A DNA stretch of 64,000 nucleotides from Paenibacillus tundrae. GTDB taxonomy: Bacteria; Bacillota; Bacilli; Paenibacillales; Paenibacillaceae. Both the position numbers and the translations under genes were made by a program. Below, piece by piece: positions 44,516 through 52,708 of the stretch. The notes under the pieces were generated by a model. That model did not search any database. It was given only the letters and a program-made list of their open reading frames with translations, and was not told the origin of the DNA. Numbering within the stretch: the stretch's first letter is position 1; each line of letters begins with the position of its first letter. The stretch covers positions 5,388,501 to 5,452,500 of the forward strand of contig NZ_CP145605.1 in the NCBI RefSeq assembly GCF_036884255.1, given 5' to 3'.

Positions 44516-44788
44516 TCAATACATTGAGATGGAGTGTTTATTAATCTCAGAAGTGATTTCGTATCCAAGTTTGGTGTTCAATTTTGCCGCAAGGTGATTC
44601 TCCTTTTTGACTGTCAGGGAGCTAGTATGATAACCTTTGTGAGATTGCTTGCTCTTCCGCATGTTGAATGAGTCGAGATCCAATCCCCAATCCTCTGCTT
44701 TCTGGCACAGCTGCCAATGTCGAATGTGGTATTCGCCTTTGAATCCTTCTTTGAGCGTTATAGTCGAAATAAACGCTCTTGGATTCAT
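44516..44788 (-). CDS. Unrecognised small protein or gene remnant
   Basis: A 90-codon frame with no ribosome binding site before its ATG and a stop codon immediately upstream in frame. The product is mainly polar (HIRHWQLCQKAEDWGLDLDSF, then KKENHLAAKLNTKLGYEI), without membrane segments or a motif I recognise. It sits in an AT-rich stretch (44.3-45.8 kb) next to an XRE regulator. It may be the end of a decayed gene. The 350 bp between 44789 and 45138 show no gene, repeat or terminator that I can support. Confidence 0.3.
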   Translation of the reverse strand: MNPRAFISTITLKEGFKGEYHIRHWQLCQKAEDWGLDLDSFNMRKSKQSHKGYHTSSLTVKKENHLAAKLNTKLGYEITSEINKHSISMY

Positions 44789-45138
44789 TAGGTTATAGGT
44801 TATAAGGTCGATCAGCCCTGAAGTAACTTCAATTAGCAGATGGTGAATGATCCCACTAAATAAAGTTTGGATTTATGGATTGCTTGGTTCCAACGGAGAT
44901 TGCAAAACGTCATTGCTTAAAATTATGGTAGACACTTGTCCTCATAATAGTAGCTTAGTTATTATTGAGAACTGAATGAGGTCGAAGAAACGAGATTGAA
45001 AAAAGTTTCACTAGTAGAGTAAGCAAGAAACATAGAAAGTTTTTTTCAATCTTATAAAATTTGAAAAGTGTGACAAGAAAACACCGACCGAATAAATCAC
45101 TTTTAATTCTCTAAGCCATTATAAACTCCCTTTATTCC

Positions 45139-45477
45139 TCATCTGTACTTTAATTTTAAATCTAAAATACCTTCTAACTCTTCTTTATCCTTCTTATTCA
45201 GCTTTCTTAGATCTGCTATAAATTTTGATTCGAAATCATCTAATTGAACACTAAAAACTTGTTTACTTTTATCTAAATCTTCCTCAAAGATAAACCACTC
45301 CAAATCAATATTAAATTTCTTTTTTAATGCGATTATAGTATCTACTGATGGTTTATATTTATCTTTTTCTAGCTCACTTAATGCTCCCTGTGAAACACCG
45401 ATCATCTGTGAGAATTCTGTTTGATTAAGTTTGTTTAATTTCCTTATATATTTTAACTTTTCTCCTATGCTAGTCAT
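45139..45477 (-). CDS. XRE-family helix-turn-helix regulator
   Basis: A 112-residue DNA-binding protein. The Cro/cI-type helix-turn-helix occupies about 5-62 (LNQTEFSQMIGVSQGALSELEKDKYKPSVDTIIALKKKF); a charged C-terminal helix (about 80-112) may serve for dimerisation. The ATG at 45477 follows AAGGTGG; the GTG three codons upstream is part of that ribosome binding site. The coding sequence is unusually AT- and Lys-rich compared with neighbours. No ImmA-type protease, phage or toxin partner is next to it, so it looks like a solitary regulator left in a horizontally acquired scar. Confidence 0.85.
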   Translation of the reverse strand: MTSIGEKLKYIRKLNKLNQTEFSQMIGVSQGALSELEKDKYKPSVDTIIALKKKFNIDLEWFIFEEDLDKSKQVFSVQLDDFESKFIADLRKLNKKDKEELEGILDLKLKYR

Positions 45478-45511
45478 TTGTTCCACCTTCTATCCAAAAA
45501 AGTAATTAAAC

Positions 45512-45550
45512 AAAAAAGAGCAGCCCTAAAAGATGAATATTAGGACTGTG
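45512..45550 (-). terminator. Terminator serving the KtrA-RNA methyltransferase unit
   Basis: On the minus strand CAGTCCTAA / TTAGGGCTG form the stem, followed by CTCTTTTTTG. It lies about 260 bp after the methyltransferase stop. Confidence 0.55.
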
Positions 45551-45726
45551 CAAGGTTAGCGAAAAATTATTAAGTTTGACCCCAAGGAAGTTTGTCTCAC
45601 ATCATAATATAAGAAATGCTTATCCACTTTTAATACAAAATCAAAAAAAAATTAAAACAGTAGTTGGTAAAATACGATGGTCGATTCAATCTAACGGCGC
45701 TATTACTAGTTAAACAGCATTTTATG

Positions 45727-45792
45727 AGTCTCATTTTTATGTTATAAATTATCTCATTGGACGATATAACTAGTCTCAATTGATGTTATAAA
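45727..45792. repeat. Two imperfect direct repeats in an AT-rich gap
   Basis: AGTCTCATTTTTATGTTATA (from 45727) and AGTCTCAATTGATGTTATAA (from 45772) share an AGTCTCA...ATGTTATAAA core, 45 bp apart. They sit just downstream of the methyltransferase gene. The function is unknown; the remainder of 45551-45726 shows nothing recognisable. Confidence 0.4.
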
Positions 45793-45812
45793 CCACACAC
45801 TACAACTACTTC

Positions 45813-46601
45813 CTAAACCAACCGCTGCCTCATCGCCTCAAACAACAGAACGGTAGCAGCCATCGCTGCATTCAGCGACTCCGCTTGTCCTTGCATGGGA
45901 ATCGTAATAGCATCATCCACTAACCGTGCGGTGGACTCAGAGATGCCTTTGCCTTCATTGCCGATGACAAGCCACACTGCCTGCGTAAAATCATAACTAT
46001 AACACGAGTATTCTGCCTGCAAAGATGTGCTCACAATCTTGACACCAGCCGCCTTGGCTTCAGGCAGCAACGTCTCCAGTGATCCTTCAACAATCGGCAA
46101 ATGGAACAATGAGCCCATCGTCGAACGAATTGTTTTCGGGTTATAGACGTCCGCACAGCCTGTCCCCAGCACGACACCAGCCGCACCTGCGGCATCTGCG
46201 CTACGAATAATCGTTCCCACATTGCCCGGATCTTGTACGTTATCCAATACAATGACCAGATTTCTCGTCTCAGAGAGTAGATTCTGCATCGGTTCCTTGG
46301 ACTTCCGAACAATCGCAAATACGGGCTGCGGGGTCATCGTATCCGTACATTTGGCGATAATTGCAGGTGTTACACTAACCCATTCAACCTTCTGAAGTGG
46401 GTTTTCGAATCCCGCAAGTTCGTACGGTACGCCTTGCTCTCCATCATAGACGATACACTCTAGATCAGCGCCAGCGCGAAGCGCCTCCTGAACCAAATGA
46501 ATGCCTTCAATGATATATTTATGTTGACGGGTACGGTGCTTTTTCTCCAGCAACTGAGCCCATTCCTTCACACGTGCATTTTGCGGTGATACAATATCCA
46601 T
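45813..46601 (-). CDS. SpoU/TrmH-family RNA 2'-O-ribose methyltransferase (YsgA-like)
   Basis: A 262-residue SPOUT methyltransferase. The N-terminal substrate-binding domain (about 1-100) is of the SpoU_sub_bind type (RTRQHKYIIEGIHLVQEAL). The trefoil-knot catalytic domain has the three SpoU motifs: LDNVQDPGNVGTIIRSADAAG (motif 1), LVIGNEGKGIS (motif 2) and IPMQGQAESLNAAMAATVL (motif 3). It uses S-adenosylmethionine to methylate a ribose in rRNA or tRNA in the cytosol. The exact position modified is unknown. AGGATGG precedes the ATG. It follows the ktrA-like gene by 21 bp, probably as one transcript. Confidence 0.95.
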   Translation of the reverse strand: MDIVSPQNARVKEWAQLLEKKHRTRQHKYIIEGIHLVQEALRAGADLECIVYDGEQGVPYELAGFENPLQKVEWVSVTPAIIAKCTDTMTPQPVFAIVRKSKEPMQNLLSETRNLVIVLDNVQDPGNVGTIIRSADAAGAAGVVLGTGCADVYNPKTIRSTMGSLFHLPIVEGSLETLLPEAKAAGVKIVSTSLQAEYSCYSYDFTQAVWLVIGNEGKGISESTARLVDDAITIPMQGQAESLNAAMAATVLLFEAMRQRLV

Positions 46602-46622
46602 CTTTCCATCCTTCCCATCTCA

Positions 46623-47285
46623 TCACTTCGGATAGGCCAGTTCCATCTTCGTCAGATGATCCTTATGCCCTACAATGATCAATACATCCCCATCCTCAAT
46701 CCGATCATCGGCATATGGAGAGATGTTCATCGAATTACCACTACGAATCGCCATCACGTTACAACCGAACCGTGCCCGAATGTTTAGCTCGAGCAGGTTT
46801 TTTCCGATCATTTGCTCAGAGGCTCTCATCTCAAGGATACTGTAATCCTCAGACAGCTCAATATAATCCAGTATGTTTGGTGAGGTTAGATGATGCGCTA
46901 CACGCAGACCCATATCCCGTTCAGGGTATATGACTTTGTCCGCACCAATTTTTTGTAATACTTTACCATGGAGCTCATTTTGAGCTTTTACAATAAGAAC
47001 TGGCACACCCATATCCTTCAGAATGAGCGTTGTCAGGATACTTGCCTGAATATCTTCACCAATTGCCACCACGACAACATCGAAATTTCGTATGCCCAGC
47101 GCACGTAGCGCTTCTTCATCTGTAGAATCGGCTGAGACAGCATGGGTCACCACATTAGACATTTCCTGTGTCCGTTGCTCATCTGCATCAATCGCCAGCA
47201 CATCGAATCCCATACCACTTAATGCATTGGCTACACTTGATCCAAATCGTCCCATGCCAATCACAGCATACTGTTTCTTTGCCAT
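46623..47285 (-). CDS. ktrA: KtrA/TrkA-type potassium uptake regulatory subunit
   Basis: A 220-residue cytosolic RCK protein that gates a KtrB-type potassium channel according to bound nucleotide. The N-terminal Rossmann domain has GMGRFGSSVA and the acidic end of beta-2 (AIDADEQR). The C-terminal RCK_C domain starts near 138 (DYSILEMRASEQMIGKNLLELN). The start at 47285 (MAKKQYAVIG) follows GGGAGGG and gives the usual KtrA length; an upstream extension of 21 codons lacks a ribosome binding site. The channel subunit is not encoded next to it. Divergent from sspI. Confidence 0.92.
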   Translation of the reverse strand: MAKKQYAVIGMGRFGSSVANALSGMGFDVLAIDADEQRTQEMSNVVTHAVSADSTDEEALRALGIRNFDVVVVAIGEDIQASILTTLILKDMGVPVLIVKAQNELHGKVLQKIGADKVIYPERDMGLRVAHHLTSPNILDYIELSEDYSILEMRASEQMIGKNLLELNIRARFGCNVMAIRSGNSMNISPYADDRIEDGDVLIIVGHKDHLTKMELAYPK

Positions 47286-47473
47286 TAGGATTTTACCCTC
47301 CCGCTGCACTTCAGCACTACACATTATTTTGATACTTCTTAAGATCATAAATACATGCCATGCTTACTTAAATAATCCTTCGTAGTATACCACAAAGCCT
47401 AACAAACTTGAATGCGCTCACGCTTCCCAGGGAACAGTATAAGAGCAGCCGAATATACGAGGAGGGAATTGCG

Positions 47474-47707
47474 ATGCCAATTACATTAAGCCTGCGTGAC
47501 GCGATTGTTCATAAGGTTCATGACAAAAGTGATGATCAGCTCCGAGAGATGATTGAAGGTTCCGTGGACGGGCCTGAGGCAGCTTTACCTGGACTTGGCG
47601 CCATTTTCGAAATGATCTGGAAGAACACAGAACCTGCCAAGCAGGAAGAACTGATTCAAATCGCGCAGGAGCATCTGCACACCATTCCCGTACAACCGCT
47701 TCGATAA
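47474..47707 (+). CDS. sspI: Small acid-soluble spore protein SspI
   Basis: A 77-residue protein of the SspI family found only in endospore formers. It has the family core LSLRDAIVHKVHDKS and PGLGAIFEMIWKNTEPAKQEELIQ. It is made in the forespore and is a minor spore constituent. The start is the ATG at 47474, preceded by GGAGGG. A forespore sigma-G promoter is expected; a GAATG and a CAGTATA lie upstream, but their spacing of 20 is too long to be convincing. A strong terminator follows. Confidence 0.92.
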   Translation: MPITLSLRDAIVHKVHDKSDDQLREMIEGSVDGPEAALPGLGAIFEMIWKNTEPAKQEELIQIAQEHLHTIPVQPLR

Positions 47708-47814
47708 GTGAGGCAATAAGGGAAGGTAACCATCAATACGTTTGTTCTGTCTGCAAAAGAAAGCTTTCCCTTATTCGGCTAGGTCACCCCTGCCTAAGGT
47801 AAGTGGATAGCAAT

Positions 47815-47854
47815 AGATCCCTCCACCAACCGGCGGAGGGATCTTTATCTTTTT
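47815..47854 (+). terminator. Terminator of sspI
   Basis: AGATCCCTCC (47815-47824) / GGAGGGATCT (47835-47844), 10-nt loop, followed by TTATCTTTTT. An AATAAGGGAA / TTCCCTTATT pair (about 47715-47775) forms a wider outer hairpin just before it. Confidence 0.88.
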
Positions 47855-47901
47855 ACCAAGTGCTAACACACCGCACTTGCTTATACTACATGATATAAAA
47901 C

Positions 47902-48060
47902 AAATTTACACAAAAAAACGGAGAGGACAGAAATAACATGAAGAAGCATAGCGTTCGCCTTTATCCCCGGATTTTCCCTTAAAAAAAGGGGGGATCAAAA
48001 AATCTGGGGATAACAGCGATCGGAAGGTTATTCTGTCATCGGAGTGGTTTGTGTAAATTT
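47902..48060. repeat. 159-bp long imperfect palindrome between sspI and prfC
   Basis: The two ends are inverted copies: AAATTTACAC (47902-47911) and GTGTAAATTT (48051-48060). Inside, GACAGAAATAAC pairs with GTTATTCTGTC, TATCCCC with GGGGATA, GATTTT with AAAATC, and CCC with GGG at the apex. The whole element can fold into one long hairpin. It fills the gap between two convergent genes, past the sspI terminator, and ends 17 bp before the prfC stop. It looks like an intergenic palindromic element (REP/MITE-like) or a structured RNA. Copy number cannot be judged from one window. Confidence 0.7.
47938..47982 (+). CDS. Possible 14-residue peptide inside the palindrome
   Basis: CGGAGAGGACAGAAATAAC precedes an ATG, and the frame reads MKKHSVRLYPRIFP then TAA. 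The ribosome binding site (GGAGAGG) is reasonable, but the spacing is long (about 12) and both parts are also arms of the palindrome, so selection may be on structure instead of coding. No known peptide is recognised. Confidence 0.2.
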   Translation: MKKHSVRLYPRIFP

Positions 48061-48077
48061 ACACAGTAAGACTTAAC

Positions 48078-49661
48078 TTAAGGCGCAGTTTCCAAGAATT
48101 TCGCCGTAGGATTTTTGTCCATTGCTGTTCTCATCGCGTATTCATTCTCGAAGAGTACAACGTAATTGCCTTTTTTATCTTTTACCAGCGTAGAGTTAAT
48201 ACGGAATTTGCTTGGATCAAGGTTTTCGTCCACAATCCAACGTGCAAATTGATACGGCATACGCTGCAATTGCACATCTACCCCATATTCACCCTTCATC
48301 CGGTATTCAAATACTTCAAATTGGAGCTGACCTACTACGCCGAGCAACGTCTCGTCGAAGCTAACGGTATTGAAGACCTGAATGGTTCCTTCTTCCGTCA
48401 ATTGGTCGATCCCTTTTTGATACTGTTTATGTTTTAGCGCATTTTTGACAGTTACTTTGGCGAAAATCTCTGGTGAGAACGTCGGCAATTCGTCGAAAAC
48501 AACTTCACTGCCTTGGCTAAGCGAGTCGCCAATTCGGAAAATCCCTGGATCGAACAGACCGATAATATCTCCAGCATATGCCTCTTCAACGATATCTCGA
48601 TCTTGGGCAAGGAATTGCTGTGGTTGAGACAATTTGATCTCTTTCCCCACACGGTTGTGCTTCACACTCATCCCACGTTGGAACTTACCAGATACGATAC
48701 GTAAGAACGCAATCCGGTCACGGTGTGCTGGGTTCATATTGGCTTGAATTTTGAACACATAACCACTGAACTTCTCATTGGTCGGCTCAATGTCACCTGC
48801 TGTACTACGACGAGGTTCAGGTTTTGGTGCTAGTTCAAGGAAATTCTCCAGGAACGTCTGCACACCAAAATTGTTGATCGCACTACCGAAGAAAATCGGC
48901 GTAAGTTCGCCACGTTGAACCTTCTCCATATCGAACTGATCCCCAGCTACATCAAGCAACTCCAGATCCTGACACAGTTGATCATGCAGGTACTCTCCCG
49001 CCATCTCACGGATAATGGGATCTTTGTATCCATCCACTTTTTGCACTTTGATCGTCGAATGATCGTCGCCCTGGAACAATTCAACTTGGTTTTTCATGCG
49101 ATCATATACACCACACAGATCACGACCTGTGCCAATTGGCCAGTTCATCGGTACAGAGCGAATACCAAGGACATTCTCAAGCTCTTCCATTAAGTCAAAC
49201 GGGCTTTGTCCTTCACGATCCAATTTGTTGATGAATGTGAAGATCGGAATGCCACGCTTCGCACATACTTGGAACAACTTAATCGTCTGTGCCTCGACAC
49301 CCTTCGCTACGTCAATCAACATGACTGCACTGTCCGCAGCCGTCAGCGTACGATACGTATCTTCACTGAAGTCCTGGTGACCAGGTGTATCCAGAATATT
49401 AATTCGATGATCCAAATAATCGAACTGCATCACGGAAGAAGTTACCGAGATCCCCCGTTGTTTCTCAATTTCCATCCAGTCACTTGTTGCATGTTTGCTT
49501 GCTTTCCGCGCTTTAACTGTACCCGCGAGACGAATGGCGCCCCCGAATAATAGTAGCTTCTCGGTTAAAGTTGTTTTACCCGCATCCGGGTGAGAGATAA
49601 TGGCAAACGTCCGGCGTTTGTCCACTTCCTGTTGAAGAATGTTATCTGCAGCTTTGCTCAT
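48078..49661 (-). CDS. prfC: Peptide chain release factor 3
   Basis: A 527-residue translational GTPase that ejects RF1/RF2 from the ribosome after termination. The G domain has SHPDAGKTTLTEK (G1), the switch GISVTSS (G2), DTPGHQDF (G3) and NKLDREG (G4). Domains II (about 300-385) and III follow, with VGQLQFEVFEYRM. The start at 49661 (MSKAADN) follows AAGGGA and matches the usual family start; a frame beginning ten codons earlier has a poorer site. It is monocistronic by orientation of its neighbours. Confidence 0.96.
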   Translation of the reverse strand: MSKAADNILQQEVDKRRTFAIISHPDAGKTTLTEKLLLFGGAIRLAGTVKARKASKHATSDWMEIEKQRGISVTSSVMQFDYLDHRINILDTPGHQDFSEDTYRTLTAADSAVMLIDVAKGVEAQTIKLFQVCAKRGIPIFTFINKLDREGQSPFDLMEELENVLGIRSVPMNWPIGTGRDLCGVYDRMKNQVELFQGDDHSTIKVQKVDGYKDPIIREMAGEYLHDQLCQDLELLDVAGDQFDMEKVQRGELTPIFFGSAINNFGVQTFLENFLELAPKPEPRRSTAGDIEPTNEKFSGYVFKIQANMNPAHRDRIAFLRIVSGKFQRGMSVKHNRVGKEIKLSQPQQFLAQDRDIVEEAYAGDIIGLFDPGIFRIGDSLSQGSEVVFDELPTFSPEIFAKVTVKNALKHKQYQKGIDQLTEEGTIQVFNTVSFDETLLGVVGQLQFEVFEYRMKGEYGVDVQLQRMPYQFARWIVDENLDPSKFRINSTLVKDKKGNYVVLFENEYAMRTAMDKNPTAKFLETAP

Positions 49662-49695
49662 AGCTTCTATCCCTTTCATCCGTTCATTCACGTTT

Positions 49696-49750
49696 AATCC
49701 GGCTGAGCCGGTCCATCATTCAATCTTTATTCAAATCCGGCAGAGCCGGT
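49696..49750. repeat. Two direct copies of a small palindrome upstream of prfC
   Basis: AATCCGGCTGAGCCGGT (49696-49712) and AATCCGGCAGAGCCGGT (49734-49750) are 38 bp apart, each able to form a CCGGC/GCCGG mini-hairpin; ATTCA also recurs before each. They lie just 5' of the prfC start. Tandem operators or a leader structure are possible. Confidence 0.55.
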
Positions 49751-49948
49751 TGATTGTACATTAACTTCCGCCGCAACGTCGTCGGCACATTAGTTTCATT
49801 TTACACTATTACAATGGAGTTCATCCTCTCCAGATCTGTGTTCCCTTTTATACGTTAATACTGATTCTAAACCCAACTCTCCTATTGTACCATAATCTGT
49901 AGTGAAAATAACCGATTACGTTCCGCAGATTTCTCACTTTTACACAAC

Positions 49949-49990
49949 AAAAAAAGCACCCTTCAGCTAGTTTAGCATCCAGGTACTTTC
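49949..49990 (-). terminator. Terminator of the DoxX-family gene
   Basis: On the minus strand AAAGTACC / GGTGCTTT flank a 25-nt loop and are followed by TTTTT. It lies just past the DoxX-family stop. Confidence 0.65.
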
Positions 49991-50014
49991 TCTTTCGTTC
50001 TTCATATATGCGAT

Positions 50015-50413
50015 TTAGAAAATCAAAGCATCCAAGGCGTACTGTCCGCCACCTGTCAGAGCCAGAGCTACACCGACCACTAGAATCGCGAGGTTATACT
50101 CGAATCCGTTCTGCGTAGACCAGTATCCATTAGCCCCATGAACCTTCACAATCGCGATCACCATTGTTAATGCGATGAGAATACCACCAACTGGTGTAAG
50201 CAGACCAAGTGCAAGCAGCAATCCACCGCCGAACTCTGCCAAACCTGCTAGCAATGCCACCAACGCACCAGGCTTCATACCCATAGATTCAAACCAACCA
50301 CCAGTACCTTTAATCCCATATCCACCGAACCAGCCAAACAATTTCTGAGCACCATGCGCCATAAACGACAAACCAATCACCAAACGAATCAACAACAATC
50401 CTACATCCAACAT
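50015..50413 (-). CDS. DoxX-family membrane protein
   Basis: A 132-residue protein with four predicted transmembrane helices (LLIRLVIGLSFMAHG, LVALLAGLAEFGGGLLLALG, GILIALTMVIAIV, LAILVVGVALALTGGG). The HGAQKLFGWFGGYG motif after helix 1 is typical of the DoxX/YfiD branch. The biochemical role is not established for most members; thiol or quinone redox functions have been proposed. The ATG at 50413 (MLDVG) is chosen because GGAGG lies eight bases upstream; an ATG five codons earlier overlaps that site. It has its own terminator and no operon partner. Confidence 0.9.
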   Translation of the reverse strand: MLDVGLLLIRLVIGLSFMAHGAQKLFGWFGGYGIKGTGGWFESMGMKPGALVALLAGLAEFGGGLLLALGLLTPVGGILIALTMVIAIVKVHGANGYWSTQNGFEYNLAILVVGVALALTGGGQYALDALIF

Positions 50414-50788
50414 TTCTTTTTCCTCCATTCAATATTTACAATTTGGTATTCTTAGATTAAAGATATTATGCCAAAATTTTTTTCATGAACTTCATGTAAC
50501 GTGTACCCCTACTCGTTGCAATTCTGTTTCATGTGCGCTTCATCTGACTAACGTCAATGGTTAAGTCGCATCTTTGTTTTTGTTTTGCGTAATTTCTTTA
50601 TCTGTTGAATTGAGTATAAGTTATCTACTTACTTTTTGTCAACAAATTATTTTAAGTAATTATATTTCAACTATTTTGCTCTTTCCTGCAACTTTTCTTC
50701 CTCACCAGTATACGTATATCCCCATTCAACATATGCCTCTTATTTCTAAGCTACAATATCTGCTTCATACATGTTTGCTCTTCACACT

Positions 50789-50834
50789 AAAAAAGATTCA
50801 AGACATTCGCCCAGTAGCGAACATCCTGAATCTC
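50789..50834 (-). terminator. Terminator of zwf
   Basis: GATTCA (50795-50800) / TGAATC (50827-50832) with inner TTCGC/GCGAA pairing; on the minus strand the stem is followed by TTTTTTAG. The rest of the 442-bp gap (50414-50788) is AT-rich and holds no gene that I can support; a plus-strand open frame there has no ribosome binding site. Confidence 0.75.
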
Positions 50835-50855
50835 CGTTTATGAAGTTTCAGCTCA

Positions 50856-52406
50856 TTAATTATTCACTTGCCAAATCACTCGGTCTTCATCCTGACCTTT
50901 CACTGGCCACCAGTGGTAACCATCCTGCTCAAGCAGCTTATCTGTTGCTGCAGGCCCCCAGGTGCCTGCAGGATACGTATGAAGTTCCCCATGATTGTGA
51001 GCCCATGCAGCTGCGATCCGATCCACAAATGACCATGCTGTTGCAACTTCATCCCAACGGGTAAAATACGTCGAATCTCCTTCTGCCGCGTCATGCAGCA
51101 GTCGTTCGTATGCTTCCGGCGAATTGATGCCAATCATGCAGCTTTGACAGAAGTCCATCGCAAGCGGTTGAATTTCCGAATCCGAGCCCGGTTTCTTGGC
51201 ATTAATTTTGATATATATGCCTTCCATCGGGTTCACACGAATGACCAGCAAATTAGGTTCTAACTTATATTTCTTGCCCAGATATACGTTGTTTGGCATC
51301 GATTTGAATTCAACCACGATTTCGGTCGTTTTCACTGGAAGACGCTTACCTGTCCGAATATAGAACGGTACACCAGCCCAGCGGAAATTATCCACAAAAA
51401 CGCGTGCTGCAAAATAAGTTTCCGTAGTGGATTCTGGATCAACCTTGTCCTCCTCTCGATACCCCGGAAGCTGCTTCCCACGGTACTCGCCCTTCGTATA
51501 TTGTCCCCGCACCACATTACTGCTTACCTCTTCGTCTGTTGCAAAAGCACGCAGTGATCGCAGCACCTTAACCTTCTCATCCCTAATGTCCTCAGGGAAT
51601 AGTCGGCTTGGTGGCTCCATAGCAATCATCGTTAACATCTGCAGCATATGGTTCTGCCCCATATCACGCAGCGCACCAGAGTGGTCATAATATCCTCCAC
51701 GCTCTTCCACACCAACCGTCTCACCAAGTGTAATCTGGACATTCGCAATGTGTTTGTTATTCCAGAGTGGCTCGAAAAAGGCATTGCCGAAGCGAATGAC
51801 TTCAATATTTTGCACCATTTCCTTACCTAGATAATGATCGATTCTGTAGATTTCCTCTTCACGAAACACTTCCCGAATTTGTTCATTAAGCTGTTCTGCC
51901 GATTGCAGATCATACCCAAAAGGTTTCTCGATCACAAGCCGATTCCAGCCCTTGCTTTCCAGCATCCCGCCATCTCTTAGACTGTATGACACGTTACCGA
52001 ATAGTTCTGGCGCAAGCGCTAAATAGAATAACCGATTACCCGGCGTGTTAAACTTCGCTTCCAAAGCCTCCGTCTGCTCACGCAGCTCTCTGAAACCATC
52101 AACGTTATTAATATCAAGTGATTTGTATTCAAAATGTTGGGCAAAAGCATTCCACTCCTCCGGCTCTCCCGCTGGATAACGACAGAACTCTCGAATGGAT
52201 TCATGAATGTCTTCCCGGAATTGTTCTGGTGATCTCGGACGCCGTGCTACGCCAATAACCGCGAAGTCATGGGCTAGCTTGCCTTCACGGTATAGACTAT
52301 AAATGGCCGGAAATAACTTCCGGCGAGCCAAATCGCCCGTTGCTCCAAAAATGAAAAATACTGCGCCAGGTGTCTGCACTTCATCTTGCATTAGTTTTTC
52401 GACCAT
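50856..52406 (-). CDS. zwf: Glucose-6-phosphate 1-dehydrogenase
   Basis: A 516-residue cytosolic enzyme that makes 6-phosphogluconolactone and NADPH, the entry to the oxidative pentose phosphate pathway. It has the Rossmann motif FGATGDLARRK (about 20-30), the substrate and catalytic site RIDHYLGKEMVQN, and FYIRTGKRLPVKTTEI in the C-terminal domain. The start at 52406 (MVEKLMQDE) gives the normal length and follows AGAGGAG at short spacing; a 30-codon extension lacks support. A terminator follows. Glucose phosphate released by the GH94 and GH3 enzymes would feed this step, but the gene is a housekeeping one and not part of the sugar locus. Confidence 0.96.
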   Translation of the reverse strand: MVEKLMQDEVQTPGAVFFIFGATGDLARRKLFPAIYSLYREGKLAHDFAVIGVARRPRSPEQFREDIHESIREFCRYPAGEPEEWNAFAQHFEYKSLDINNVDGFRELREQTEALEAKFNTPGNRLFYLALAPELFGNVSYSLRDGGMLESKGWNRLVIEKPFGYDLQSAEQLNEQIREVFREEEIYRIDHYLGKEMVQNIEVIRFGNAFFEPLWNNKHIANVQITLGETVGVEERGGYYDHSGALRDMGQNHMLQMLTMIAMEPPSRLFPEDIRDEKVKVLRSLRAFATDEEVSSNVVRGQYTKGEYRGKQLPGYREEDKVDPESTTETYFAARVFVDNFRWAGVPFYIRTGKRLPVKTTEIVVEFKSMPNNVYLGKKYKLEPNLLVIRVNPMEGIYIKINAKKPGSDSEIQPLAMDFCQSCMIGINSPEAYERLLHDAAEGDSTYFTRWDEVATAWSFVDRIAAAWAHNHGELHTYPAGTWGPAATDKLLEQDGYHWWPVKGQDEDRVIWQVNN

Positions 52407-52708
52407 AGGCTCCTCTTTCTTCCGGGGAAGAACACACTCCAAAGAACTCCCCGAGCTATGTAATGGTGTTATATATGCACAATATACTAACGTCAATTAC
52501 CAGCATGTTCCTTCTTGGATGTGATGCCATTTTAGCATATCAACTAGGGCGATGCACTAATTTATGGCAGTCTTCGCCCAATTTTTTTCTATAATTCATC
52601 ATTAAAACTTCATTGATAAATATTCCATTCATGGTATGAGTACTCCTTAACCAAGATCATCATGATTCAAACGATCTCTAAAATCTCTCAATACATCATA
52701 CTCAACAA

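Noticed and set aside
47408..47473. Sigma-G promoter for sspI (GAATG ... CAGTATA)
   Set aside because: Spacing of 20 bp is longer than expected and the -10 differs at a key base; not strong enough to annotate.
47902..48060. T-box or known riboswitch interpretation of the long palindrome
   Set aside because: No T-box sequence or known aptamer core is visible, and it lies downstream of sspI and at the 3' end of prfC, not in a 5' leader.
50574..50843. Plus-strand open frame of 89 codons before zwf
   Set aside because: No ribosome binding site, low-complexity hydrophobic product, and it runs through the zwf terminator hairpin.
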